A DNA stretch of 62,175 nucleotides from an uncultured Campylobacter sp. (GTDB lineage: Bacteria > Campylobacterota > Campylobacteria > Campylobacterales > Campylobacteraceae). Positions 27,633 through 37,101 of this stretch are shown here, piece by piece. Positions within the stretch are counted from its first letter, which is position 1, and every line of letters begins with the position of its first letter. The position numbers and the translations under genes were made by a program. Where the stretch lies: the NCBI RefSeq assembly GCF_937996225.1, contig NZ_CALKTC010000001.1:1-62175 (forward strand), given 5' to 3'. Under the pieces are notes generated by a model, which worked only from the letters and a program-made list of their open reading frames with translations, did not search any database and was not told the DNA's origin.

Positions 27633-28753
27633 ATGAAACAAAATAAAATATACGAGTATGATGTAGCATTGTCATTTGCTGGAGAAAATAGAGAGTATGT
27701 AGAAGAAGTTGCCAGTTTTCTTAAAAACTTTGGCGTAAAAGTATTTTATGATGATTTTAACCAAGATGAAATTTGGGGTAAAAATTTATTTGAATACCTT
27801 CAAGATATCTATCAAAATAAGGCTAAATACACAATAGTTTTTATTTCCGAGCAATATAAAAATAAAAAGTGGACCAGATAGATCTGTTCAAGTAAGAGCG
27901 TTAAACGAAATAGACCAAGAATATATACTTCCAGTTAAATTTGATAATACAGAGTTGCCTGGTCTTAATGAAAATTTAGCATATATAAGTGCCAAAAATA
28001 AAACACCAAAAGAGATAGTAGATTTTTTTATTAAGAAAATCGGATTAGTTTTTAATCAAAGATGGTGGGGTAAATGGGAGCGAGATAGTATCGTGCCTAG
28101 CAATACGGGCTCTTTATTTATAAAAGACGTAAAACAAAATGGTTTTATTTTTGATTTAATGGTTCAAAATGGAGCATATTTGGGTATATTGGGAAAATGA
28201 ATATGCCAAATTTATATCAAAAAATGAAGCTATATTCGAAGAAGGCGAAAGTAAAATTAAATTTGTGAAAATAAAAGACGGAATTCAAATAGATCCGATA
28301 AACTGTCAAAATTTGTGTGGCATAGGTGCATATTTCGACGGTATTTATGAATTTCAAAAGGATATTTTTACATTTTATGATGACATCATAGATGATTTTG
28401 TTTTATCAAAAATATATGCATTAATCACTAAAGATGAAAAACATGATTTAGAAAACTATAGTCCGGAATCCAAATGGGATGATTTTTTAAAATGCTTTGG
28501 TAGTAGCAGTGTATGCATTGGTAATCTTGATGACTTTAAAGCAACTATAATTGACGCATTTGTTCCAGGATTCTATAGTGACTATGCTGCGATTTTAATA
28601 ATAGATGATAATAAAGAAATTTGGGGTGCCTACTCTGATGCAGAAAAAGTATACTACTTTACAACAGAACAAAGATACAAAAATAAAATTCCAAAAACCA
28701 TAGAAAATTGGGCAAGTCGTTTCAAGACAACTGATATAATTTATTTGGATTAA
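27633..28753 (+). pseudogene. TIR-domain protein with a C-terminal accessory region, split by two frameshifts
   Basis: Three overlapping frames make one protein of about 370 residues. Frame 1 (27633-27881) is a TIR domain: YDVALSFAGENREYVEEVA, KVFYDDFNQDEIWGKNLFEYL and YTIVFISEQYKNKKW. It ends at a TAG at 27879, but the next frame continues the TIR (RSVQVRALNEIDQEYILPVK, ELPGLNENLAYI) to about 28190, where a second shift passes into 28169-28753. The rest holds a beta-rich part (NQRWWGKWERDS, ENEYAKFISKNEA, GIGAYFDGIYEF) and an alpha/beta end, not assigned. Bacterial TIR proteins of this type often degrade NAD+ in phage defence; that role is inference. The stretch is far more AT-rich than its neighbours, suggesting transfer. 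Frames move by +1 each time, so two single-base insertions would explain it. Confidence 0.8.
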
Positions 28754-28783
28754 AAGAAATTTGAAGTTAACAGCAGCAAAGTT

Positions 28784-28990
28784 TTAGCCGCTTTCCGTTA
28801 CACAACTAGCATCCCCAAAATCCGCCTCACGCTCGAATGCCACCGCACTCATAGGCTTGCTGCAATACGGCAGAGGAATACTCTCCTCGGCGATGCTTGC
28901 GGCATTTTCCGCGGGTACGCCGCGAGTGATGTCTTGGATCATAGCGCTGTTTGTTTGACTAAGCGCGCTTGCTGCGTATTTAATAAGCAA
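28784..28990 (-). CDS. Short open frame, possibly a gene fragment
   Basis: 68 codons from a TTG (28990), with amino-acid composition that looks protein-like (SALSQTNSAMIQDITRGVPA) but no recognised family and no ribosome site. It lies directly after the broken TIR gene in a 398-base spacer that otherwise holds nothing except the promoter of the next gene. Confidence 0.2.
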   Translation of the reverse strand: MLIKYAASALSQTNSAMIQDITRGVPAENAASIAEESIPLPYCSKPMSAVAFEREADFGDASCVTESG

Positions 28991-29111
28991 ATTTTAAATC
29001 GCGGCGAAATTTTGTAATTTGCCGTCGCGTTTGGTTCTGTTTTAAACAGATGGGCGATTTCTTAAATTTAAACTCTAGCTAAATTTAGACCGAAATTTTT
29101 AAGTAAACTTT

Positions 29112-29119
29112 GCTATAAT
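29112..29119 (+). promoter_or_regulatory. Promoter -10 box of the next periplasmic protein gene
   Basis: GCTATAAT, a perfect TATAAT at 29114-29119 with TGC before it, 33 bases upstream of the ATG. Confidence 0.6.
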
Positions 29120-29151
29120 CGCCGCAATTTTGAAAAAACCGAGGAGAAAAT

Positions 29152-29526
29152 ATGAAATTGATTTACGCCGCTTGCGTGCTAGCCGTTTTTGCTTCGGCTC
29201 AGACCGAAACTTTGCAGGTGCCGGACTTTGCTAAAAGCTCGATGAAGACGCATGAGCAGGCCGAGGAAAAACTAATCGCAAATGCTCTAAAGGGCGATCT
29301 AAGCCAGATCGCAAGTGACCTGAAGATCGATAAAACGCTAAAAGGCGGCGAGTCGCTTGTCATTAACGGTGCGCATTACAGGACGATCGAGGGCGACAGC
29401 ACACAGTGGAAAGAGGGCGACGCCGTGCGCCTACTAAGCGGCAACAAGGACGGCCGCTGCCTAAGCTCGATCATGCTCAATCTCCGCACAAAAACCGTCT
29501 GTAAATTTATGTGCGACGCATATTAG
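29152..29526 (+). CDS. Small secreted hypothetical protein
   Basis: 124 residues with a signal peptide (MKLIYAACVLAVFASAQ). The mature part is helical at first (MKTHEQAEEKLIANALKGDL) and then has a short beta-rich region ending with three Cys (GRCLSSI, TVCKFMCDAY). GAGGAG precedes the ATG and a good promoter lies upstream. The family is not recognised; periplasmic location is likely. Confidence 0.7.
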   Translation: MKLIYAACVLAVFASAQTETLQVPDFAKSSMKTHEQAEEKLIANALKGDLSQIASDLKIDKTLKGGESLVINGAHYRTIEGDSTQWKEGDAVRLLSGNKDGRCLSSIMLNLRTKTVCKFMCDAY

Positions 29527-29635
29527 GCGAGAATTTCGTCTAAACCACAAAAATCCACCGGCTCGGCGTAAGTTTCTTGCAACGACCGGTTGTTTCTGCT
29601 ATCAAGCCCTAGCATAGATCGTTAAATATATGCCT

Positions 29636-29797
29636 ATGAATAAAACGTTATTATATATTTTTTTAAAAGCGTTCGTTATGTTTATTGTCCTATATTTGTT
29701 CATTCCGCACCCAGAAGATGGAATTTATAATATGCTAGATATACGCATGTTTATTGGCTTAGTGTTGTTTTGTATCTGCCTTATATTGGATATTTAG
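29636..29797 (+). CDS. Possible 53-residue membrane protein
   Basis: An ATG-started frame of 53 codons: two hydrophobic stretches (YIFLKAFVMFIVLYLFI and MFIGLVLFCICLILDI) separated by a polar PHPEDGIYNMLDIR turn, so a two-helix membrane protein is plausible. It is AT-rich. No ribosome site is visible. It is followed by about 260 bases of spacer before pglB; the rest of the 29527-30057 region holds only the pglB promoter. Confidence 0.35.
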   Translation: MNKTLLYIFLKAFVMFIVLYLFIPHPEDGIYNMLDIRMFIGLVLFCICLILDI

Positions 29798-29931
29798 TTT
29801 ACATCTTAATCTCTATCTTTACATATCGTATTTTTTGATGGTCGCCAAAATTGCACATCACAAATTTAAATTCTAAACGGCTTAACTTGAGTTGTTTTTA
29901 AAATTTTGCTTTTAATATCGATAAATTCTGC

Positions 29932-29937
29932 TATAAT
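29932..29937 (+). promoter_or_regulatory. Probable -10 box of pglB
   Basis: TATAAT, 121 bases before the annotated ATG, implying a leader of about 115 bases. Confidence 0.45.
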
Positions 29938-30057
29938 AAACGCAAATTAAACAATGTCGTTAAAGATGTAACGCGAGTGCGATAAAGCAAGTAAAATTTG
30001 TAGAGGCAAATTTTAACCCTGCCGCTCGGTACTTCAAACGGCGAATCAAGGAAAAAG

Positions 30058-32217
30058 ATGCAAAAATTTAGAATTACAAACGGCGAATGTTCGCGCATGG
30101 ATATTTTTTTGATCATGACGCTGGTTTATATATTCGGCGTGGCGTGCAGGTTTTTTTGGATATATTGGGCTAGCGGGATTGAGCAGTTTTCTTTCGACGG
30201 CGAGCTCATCATGACCACAAACGACGCCTTTGCGAATGCCGAGGGTGCGCGCGATATGATAGCGGGCTTTCACCAGCCGGGCGATCTTAGCCCATACGGC
30301 GCGTCGATCCCAACTCTAGCATTTTTACTTACCAAAATTTTACCCGTCAGCCTAAATAGCATTACGATCTATATGAGCGTATTTTTGGCGCCGCTAGTGG
30401 CCGTGCCGATTATTTTGATAGCAAGAGAGTATAAGATCCTAGGCGCAGGCATCATCGCGGCGCTACTTGCCACCATATTACCGGGATATTATATGAGGAC
30501 CTTGGGCGGGTATTTTGATAGCGATATGCTAAATATCGTCCTGCCGATGCTGACAATCTGGGCTCTAATCAGGCTTACGCAAAGCGGCTCGCAGCGAAAT
30601 TTAATCTTGCCCGCGGTCTTTATGGCGCTTTATAGCTGGTGGTATCCGAGCTCGTATTCGTTAAATTTAGCCATAATGGGCATATTTTTATTTTACACTT
30701 TGATATTTGATAGACGAAATGAGATAAATTACAAAGCCGTGATCCTTATGGCGGTGGCGGTGATAAATTTTAATACATACTATGGCGATTACATAATAAT
30801 AGTAAATTATATTTTATTGCTGAGAATTGCACTTATCGCGTCGTTGTATTTTGTAATGGTTAAAATTCCAAGCTCTCAAAACAAGAAAATTCTTTGGATA
30901 TTGGGTGTTTTGGTAGTTGCTTTATTTATATATTTCGGCGGGCTTGATCCTATCTTAAGCAAAATGAGAGCATACGTCGGCAAGAGCGTAGGTAAAGTAT
31001 CGGGTGCTTTTTATTTCTATGGGGTCGGAAGCACAATCAACGAAGTAGCCAATACGGATTTTATGAAATTTATGGGCTATTCTAGCGGCAATATTTTTAT
31101 ATTTATATGCGCTATAGCTGGCTTAATTTTTATGTTTATTAAATTCCGCTCGTTTATTTTGGCTTTGCCGATGTTGTTACTTGGATTTTTGGCATTTTTC
31201 GGCGGAGTTAGATTTACGATGTATATCACGCCGATGATCGCTTTCGGCTTTGCTTATTTTCTGTATTTTACTTTAAATTATTTTGATATCCGAGCTTGGC
31301 TTAAAAATTCTATGCTAATCGTGCTTACTTGTTTGGCTCTGCTGCCAAGTCTAGATTATATCTATAAATTTCGTGTCGCGCCAGTACTTATGAGGGGCGC
31401 CGTGGCCCCGCTCGCCGAGCTGAAAAATAAAGCAAACAGAGAAGATTATGTCGTTTCGTGGTGGGACTATGGGTATTTGATCAGATATTATGCCGACGTA
31501 AAAGTGGTAGCCGATCCCGGGGGTAGGCAGTTTGGCGAGTATGCATTTTTAACGGCCTTTTCTTTCAATAAAGATCAGATAAGTTCGGCTAATATGGCGA
31601 GGCTAAATGTCGAATATATCGAAAGGCGTATGAATGAAAATTTTAGCTCAAGTTTGCTTCAGATGCAAAAGGATTATAATGAGCCCGATATCAATAAATT
31701 TTTAAAATCCTTGGAAAATAAAAATTTTAAACTTCCTCAAAAAACCAGAGAGGTATATTATTACTTCGTACCGCGTATGCTGGATATGCTTCCAAATATT
31801 TTAAAATTTTCCGCTATAGATATAACTACGGGCGAGGAGTTTTATACACCATTAGCTTATGTAGGATATGACATTAGGATGGGTGAAGACGGAGCGAGCA
31901 TAATAGTGGGCAGTGAATGCACATTGCCTAGCGCTGATCCGGAATATCTGATTCATGACGGTGAAAAAATGAGTATTAACTCCTACTATCATGTAGGCGA
32001 AGTAGACGGCAAACTCGTTAAATTATCAAAGCAGGTAGATGAAAGCTCCGATTTGTTCGTTATATTTTTGCCAGACTATCAAAGGATTTTGGTTTTGGAT
32101 AAAAGGGTCTTTAACTCGACGTTCATCCAGCTTTTTGTATTGGAAAATTACGACAAAGAGCTATTCGAGCCGGTTTCTTTAACCGATTCTGCGAGGATCT
32201 ATAGATTGCTAAAGTAG
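30058..32217 (+). CDS. pglB: PglB oligosaccharyltransferase (N-linked protein glycosylation)
   Basis: 719 residues of the STT3/PglB family, which transfers a lipid-linked oligosaccharide to Asn in D/E-X-N-X-S/T sequons at the periplasmic face. About 12-13 membrane helices come first, including the catalytic acidic sites TTNDAFANAEGARD and the diacidic GGYFDSDM, and the external-loop STINEVANTDF carrying the TIxE-type Glu. The C-terminal domain has the hallmark VSWWDYGYLIRYYADVKVV. Later blocks (QMQKDYNEPDINKFL, SARIYRLLK-like end) align with C. jejuni PglB. AAGGA-like sites precede both the ATG at 30058 and a second Met at 30097. No other glycan-assembly genes adjoin it. Confidence 0.96.
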   Translation: MQKFRITNGECSRMDIFLIMTLVYIFGVACRFFWIYWASGIEQFSFDGELIMTTNDAFANAEGARDMIAGFHQPGDLSPYGASIPTLAFLLTKILPVSLNSITIYMSVFLAPLVAVPIILIAREYKILGAGIIAALLATILPGYYMRTLGGYFDSDMLNIVLPMLTIWALIRLTQSGSQRNLILPAVFMALYSWWYPSSYSLNLAIMGIFLFYTLIFDRRNEINYKAVILMAVAVINFNTYYGDYIIIVNYILLLRIALIASLYFVMVKIPSSQNKKILWILGVLVVALFIYFGGLDPILSKMRAYVGKSVGKVSGAFYFYGVGSTINEVANTDFMKFMGYSSGNIFIFICAIAGLIFMFIKFRSFILALPMLLLGFLAFFGGVRFTMYITPMIAFGFAYFLYFTLNYFDIRAWLKNSMLIVLTCLALLPSLDYIYKFRVAPVLMRGAVAPLAELKNKANREDYVVSWWDYGYLIRYYADVKVVADPGGRQFGEYAFLTAFSFNKDQISSANMARLNVEYIERRMNENFSSSLLQMQKDYNEPDINKFLKSLENKNFKLPQKTREVYYYFVPRMLDMLPNILKFSAIDITTGEEFYTPLAYVGYDIRMGEDGASIIVGSECTLPSADPEYLIHDGEKMSINSYYHVGEVDGKLVKLSKQVDESSDLFVIFLPDYQRILVLDKRVFNSTFIQLFVLENYDKELFEPVSLTDSARIYRLLK

Positions 32218-32378
32218 GCTTAGAGATCTAATAAGAAGTATAGAATTGCAAGGCCTAGTATTTCTTGTTGTGTTGAATACCCTCCTATTTGTCGGGTGTT
32301 ATATTTACTTTAAATTTGGACCACGTTTTATAAGCTAACGCTAACATAGAGGTTGAAATTTCACCGAAAGGAGTAAAG

Positions 32379-32963
32379 ATGAGAAAATTAGTTGCAAAAG
32401 TGGCGCTTCTTAGTTCTTTAGCTGCAGTAAGCGCGATGGCGGAGGGACTTTTCATAGGTGGCGAAGGCGGATACAATTTCAAAAACCAAGCCGCAGGTTT
32501 TGATGACGGACAGCCGCAAATCGGCGTTAAGGCCGGATATGACTTCGGCACGTTTAGAGCTTACGGCGGGTATTTTTACGGATTTAAGGGCGAGGATTCC
32601 AGCTCGAATGCCAATTCGAAAAGAAAGGTTAAATGGAGTACGCACGATTTCGTAGCCGGTGCGGATTTTACGCCGGAGCTTTTCGGTAGATTTAAGCTCG
32701 TCCTAGGTGCTTACACTGGGCTTTCGGTGCTAGATACTGAAGTTAAAATAGACTATAGCAATGGCGGCTGGGTTAGAGCGGACGATACGCTGGGTGGCTT
32801 CATTTTGGGCGGCAAGATAGGTACCGCGTATGAGTTTGGCTCCAATAGTGAGATTGAAATGGGCTTTAAAGCAAGCAAGGCGTGGTACAAAGACGGCGAT
32901 TATATCGAAGATAACGACGGTAAAAAATACGGCGTTTACGCAGGATATAATTATAAATTTTAA
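32379..32963 (+). CDS. Outer-membrane beta-barrel protein (OmpA/opacity-like)
   Basis: 194 residues with signal peptide (MRKLVAKVALLSSLAAVSAMA). The mature part has about eight amphipathic strands starting with GLFIGGEGGYNF and ending in the aromatic VYAGYNYKF, the C-terminal signal read by the BAM complex. Size fits an eight-strand barrel. AAAGGAG precedes the ATG. It lies 161 bases after pglB with no clear terminator between. Role unknown. Confidence 0.85.
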   Translation: MRKLVAKVALLSSLAAVSAMAEGLFIGGEGGYNFKNQAAGFDDGQPQIGVKAGYDFGTFRAYGGYFYGFKGEDSSSNANSKRKVKWSTHDFVAGADFTPELFGRFKLVLGAYTGLSVLDTEVKIDYSNGGWVRADDTLGGFILGGKIGTAYEFGSNSEIEMGFKASKAWYKDGDYIEDNDGKKYGVYAGYNYKF

Positions 32964-33045
32964 GAATTTTCATATTTTGAGGCGTTGCGCTGCTTTCATA
33001 GAGCCTTGATGCTCAGTGGCTTTACGGTGTGTCAGGTAAGGCTAG

Positions 33046-33092
33046 CTTCGTCGCAAGGCTTTACTAAGCTTTAGTAGAATCTTGCGACGAGG
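33046..33092 (+). other. Long two-part hairpin in the spacer before metE
   Basis: CTTCGTCGCAAG (33046-33057) pairs with CTTGCGACGAGG (33081-33092), 12 bp with one G-T pair. Nested inside is TACTAA (33062-33067) with TTAGTA (33071-33076) closing a 3-base loop. It stands 83 bases after the barrel gene and 228 before metE. No T run follows, so it is either a weak terminator or a structured leader. Confidence 0.5.
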
Positions 33093-33319
33093 TTTAAATT
33101 ATGATGAATTTAACGCCTTTAAGTTCCATCATCAAATTTTAACTTATAGAATTCCGTCGATAAAAATTCCATCTCGAGTTTTATCGGCGAAATTTCACCT
33201 CTGCGCTTTTGGATGAAATTTCGTTCATTTTCGAGATTAGATTAAAATTTTAATGACGGCAAAAGAAATTTTAGATAAAATCAATACTTTCATACCAAAA
33301 TTTTACTCAAAGGATAGAG

Positions 33320-35602
33320 ATGAAGAGTTACGTTACGGGCTTTCCGCGTATCGGGGAGCAGCGCGAGTTAAAGAAGGCTTTGGAGAGCTATTGGGCGGGT
33401 AAGTGCGATTATGACGCGCTGGAGCGGGTCGCCTCAGAGCTAAAAGATCGCCACATCAAATATCAGCTGGATGCTTGGAGCGGCCTAATTAGCGTGAACG
33501 ACTTTTCATACTACGATCTGATGCTCGATACCAGCGTGCTTTTCGGCGTGATCCCACAGCGCTTTGCGGCTCTTTCGGCGCATGAGCAGTATTTTGCGAT
33601 GGCGCGCGGCAGCAAAGACGCGGTCGCGATGGAGATGACGAAGTGGTTTAACACAAACTACCACTATATCGTGCCCGAGATCTCTGCATATACGGAATTT
33701 AACCTAAATCCTAGTAAAATTTTAAGCGAGTACAAGGCTGCGAAAAATAACGATTTTAAGGATTCCTGCGCGCTAAAGATAAATTTAATCGGACCTATTA
33801 CCTATCTTGCGCTTAGCAAATCAAGCGACAAAAGCGATCCGCTCGCGCATTTAGAGGCTCTTGCCGCGAAATATGAGGAGCTACTAAAGCTTCTTAGCGA
33901 GCTTGATGGCGAGGTCGTGGTTCAGATCGACGAGCCGATCTTCGTGACAGATCGCGCGGCTGAGTTGGCGCCAAAGATCGAGCCTGTTTATCAGCGACTA
34001 AGCAAGGCTGCAAGCAACGTAAAAATCATCTTTATGACCTATTTCGAGCACGCGACCGAGGCCGTACGCGAGATAGTAAAGACCGATGTATGGGCGATCG
34101 GGCTTGATTTCGTTTACGCAAGCAAAGAGAATATCAAAAAAGAGCTTGAGACTTTAAAAGACGCTAAGACCGTGCTTTTCGCAGGCGTGATCGACGGGCG
34201 CAATATCTGGAAGAGCGATATCGATAAAAAGCTAGCCCAACTCAAAGCTATCGAGGCCTACGTGCCTAAGGAGCGTATCTATGTGGGCGCCTCCTGCTCG
34301 CTTTTGCACGTGCCTTTCACGCTAAAATATGAGGGCAAACTAAGCGCCGAGATTAAGTCCTGGCTAAGTTTCGCAGTCGAAAAACTAAGCGAAATTTCGA
34401 TTTTAACCCATATGTTCTTTGAAATTCCGATGTGCGAGCACGGCATGAAAGCTTACGAAGAAAATCAAAAATCTGCCAAAACTCGCGAGAGCTCGCCGCT
34501 CATCCACGACGAGAAGGTCTCTGCTCGCGTGAACTCGCTAAGTAAGCTTGAGCGCACCGATCGCTACGAGGATCGCATCAAGGTGCAGAAAAAAGAGCTT
34601 GGATATGGAATTTTACCTACCACTACGATCGGCTCCTTTCCGCAGACTGCTGAGCTTCGACAAGTCCGAAATGCCTATAAAAAGGGCTTAATTGGCCGCG
34701 AAGCCTACGAGCGCGACATCAAAGCCTACATCGACGACTGCGTCAAATTTCAAGATGAGATCGGCCTGGACGTGCTGGTTCACGGCGAGCCGGAGCGCAA
34801 CGATATGGTCGAGTATTTCGGCGAGCAGATGAGCGGATATGCGTTTAGCGCCAACGGCTGGGTACAGAGCTACGGCAGCCGCTGCGTGAAACCGCCACTA
34901 CTTTTCGGCGACGTCAGCCGCCCAAAACCGATGACCGTAGAGTGGATCAAATACGCCCAAAGCCGCACTAAAAAGATTATGAAAGGTATGCTAACGGGAC
35001 CTGTTACGATGATGAACTGGAGCTTCGTGCGCGACGATAAGCCTCGCGATCAGATAGTAAAACAGCTCGCACTTGCGATTTTTGATGAAATTTCGGATCT
35101 GCAAGACGCAGGTATCAAGATCGTTCAGGTGGACGAGGCTGCGTTTAAAGAGGGTTACCCGCTTAGATCCGAAAACATCCCTGCGTATGAAAAATTCGCC
35201 GTTAGTGCTTTTAAGCTCGCTGTCAGCGCCGCAAGTGCTCACACGCAGATTCATACGCATATGTGCTATTCGGAGTTTAACGACATAATCAAAACGATAG
35301 AGGCGATGGATGCCGACGTCATCAGCATCGAGACTGCTCGCAGTGGCAACGAGCTGCTTCGAGTTTTCAAATCGGTCGGCTATAAGCAAGAGGTCGGTCC
35401 GGGCGTTTACGACATCCATAGCCCGCGAATTCCTAGTGTACAGGAACTCGTAAGCCAGATCCGCGCGCTGCTTGAGGTACTTCCGAAAAAGCAGCTGTGG
35501 ATCAATCCGGACTGCGGCCTAAAAACCCGCAAATGGGAGGAGGTCCGCCCGAGCCTAAAAAATATGGTCGAAGCGGTAAGGATAATCCGCGCAGAAGCAT
35601 AA
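33320..35602 (+). CDS. metE: Cobalamin-independent methionine synthase
   Basis: 760 residues, full length for the family. It transfers a methyl group from 5-methyltetrahydropteroyl-triglutamate to homocysteine. The N-terminal half starts VTGFPRIGEQRELKKALESYW. The catalytic C-terminal barrel carries TTTIGSFPQTAELR, LDVLVHGEPERNDMVEYF, HTHMCYSEFNDI (zinc His and Cys) and WINPDCGLKTR (zinc Cys). AAAGGATAGAG precedes the ATG. It is monocistronic and ends at a hairpin terminator. No SAM riboswitch was recognised upstream. Confidence 0.97.
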   Translation: MKSYVTGFPRIGEQRELKKALESYWAGKCDYDALERVASELKDRHIKYQLDAWSGLISVNDFSYYDLMLDTSVLFGVIPQRFAALSAHEQYFAMARGSKDAVAMEMTKWFNTNYHYIVPEISAYTEFNLNPSKILSEYKAAKNNDFKDSCALKINLIGPITYLALSKSSDKSDPLAHLEALAAKYEELLKLLSELDGEVVVQIDEPIFVTDRAAELAPKIEPVYQRLSKAASNVKIIFMTYFEHATEAVREIVKTDVWAIGLDFVYASKENIKKELETLKDAKTVLFAGVIDGRNIWKSDIDKKLAQLKAIEAYVPKERIYVGASCSLLHVPFTLKYEGKLSAEIKSWLSFAVEKLSEISILTHMFFEIPMCEHGMKAYEENQKSAKTRESSPLIHDEKVSARVNSLSKLERTDRYEDRIKVQKKELGYGILPTTTIGSFPQTAELRQVRNAYKKGLIGREAYERDIKAYIDDCVKFQDEIGLDVLVHGEPERNDMVEYFGEQMSGYAFSANGWVQSYGSRCVKPPLLFGDVSRPKPMTVEWIKYAQSRTKKIMKGMLTGPVTMMNWSFVRDDKPRDQIVKQLALAIFDEISDLQDAGIKIVQVDEAAFKEGYPLRSENIPAYEKFAVSAFKLAVSAASAHTQIHTHMCYSEFNDIIKTIEAMDADVISIETARSGNELLRVFKSVGYKQEVGPGVYDIHSPRIPSVQELVSQIRALLEVLPKKQLWINPDCGLKTRKWEEVRPSLKNMVEAVRIIRAEA

Positions 35603-35622
35603 ATCTAGCGCAAAAAAACTTT

Positions 35623-35650
35623 GCTGTCGGGCAAAATTCCACCCGGCAGC
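35623..35650 (+). terminator. Terminator of metE
   Basis: GCTGTCGGG (35623-35631) pairs with CCCGGCAGC (35642-35650), 9 bp with one G-T pair, followed by CATTTTG. It begins 21 bases after the metE stop. Confidence 0.65.
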
Positions 35651-37101
35651 CATTTTGCGATAGAATTATGTGGAACGTTTATTTCGAGTATGGACCGTTA
35701 AAACAGCTGCGCGAAATTTTACTTCGAGCGAGTATTAAAAGGTAGTATGAAATTTCACCGCGTCTGCTTGGCAAGCATATTTGATAGCTGCTAAGTAATA
35801 CGGCGATGTGAAATTTAGTGCAAGTTTTACGGCTTTTACAGGCGCACAGAGACGGACATTTCTTGAAAATGCGGCGTAAAATTTCATCTCGACTGCTAGC
35901 TTGGAATTTCATCGCAACTGCCTGCTTGCTTGAGACGCAGAGCGTAAATTTTATCGCGATTGCCCTAAAGGCAGGTTGAGGTAAGCGATAAAATTTTAAA
36001 ATTTTCGCAAACCAGTTCTTGCGCACACAGACCTCTTCGCTAGCCTAATAAAAAACGCTGAAATTTGCAATTTTACGCGGCGTTTTATGAGCTACTCGCG
36101 CCGCTAAATTAGAATTTCAAAACGCAAGCTAAAGCTGGTATCGTTGCGCTAGAAATTTTAAATTGCAAATTAAAATTTACATTATCTCGTTAGAATGGCT
36201 AGGTTACGAAGCGAGATTCGGCTCTGCTACGTTAAATTTCAGCCAAGTCAAAATCTATGTAGCCGCATTAATTTATGACTAATTTCGCCTGGCTAACCTG
36301 AAGTTGCGTCGCGTTAAATTCGAGTTAGAGCCAAAATTTTACGACGCGGAACTCATTGATTTTAACTTGCGTTTTGTTCGAAAGAGCGAGGCTGGCGCAA
36401 GGCGCATTTACGCTGCCACGAAATTTAAAAGAGACTTTATGGTGGCGTAGGTTTTGCAATTTGTAGTAAAAATTAAAAGCTATGATTTTGGCTCATAAGG
36501 CGCAGCTTTTAGATGGTTTCTATCACGCCTTAAAGTGAGATTTTACTTAGTAATTTTGCGCGGCAGATTTTAACAGGCGGAATTTTATCATCGCTGCAAA
36601 ATTTAGGCTTTTAGATTTTATTTTGTAGAATTTTGGCCCTCATAGTTGCGATAAAAGGCAGCTCATCTTATTTCGTAGGATTTTAGCGGCGTCGCGCGCC
36701 TAATTTATATGGCATGATCCAAGGCGCTTATTTTGAAATCCTGCGGGTAGAACCTATGAGACTGCGTTTGCGAGGTTTTGTAAGAATTTGATGGCAAACC
36801 GCTCAGCGCGTTTAAAAATTTTATTCGTGTGTAGAGCTCTCATTTGCATTTTAAATTTTGCCATTGTGGCGGAATTTTGCTCACGTGGTAAGGGCTTGCA
36901 TGCAAGCTGTCCGTGAATCTAAGAAGGATTTGGACGCTAGATTTATTAGAGCGTTTAGCGGCGCAATGCCGTGCCTGCGCATAAAATTTCGCGCTGCAAG
37001 CGATTAAAAAAAAGTTTTTGGCTTTTTCGCTTCGTATAAATTTCGCGCCGCGAGCGTTTAAAAGCCGCAAGAGCTTTAAAAATTTAAATTGGAAAGATTG
37101 A
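35651..37101. other. 1.45-kb gene-free, repeat-dense region
   Basis: This is the longest spacer in the window. Frames up to about 115 codons occur, but all are antisense readings of repeat words with unnatural composition. GAATTTTA, AAATTTTAAAATTT and GCGTTAAATTC-like words recur every 15-40 bases on both strands. A small RNA or a strongly decayed gene cannot be excluded. Confidence 0.5.

Noticed and set aside
32285..32551. 88-codon minus-strand frame at the start of the barrel gene
   Set aside because: Antisense to a clear signal peptide and barrel; no ribosome site.
33253..33400. Short frame beginning MTAKEILDKINTF just before metE
   Set aside because: It overlaps the metE start out of frame, lacks a ribosome site and matches nothing I recognise; metE has a clear ribosome site and start.
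35679..36026. 115-codon minus-strand frame in the metE-patA spacer
   Set aside because: It translates repeat words, is rich in Lys, Ser and Cys without a domain pattern, and has no start signals.
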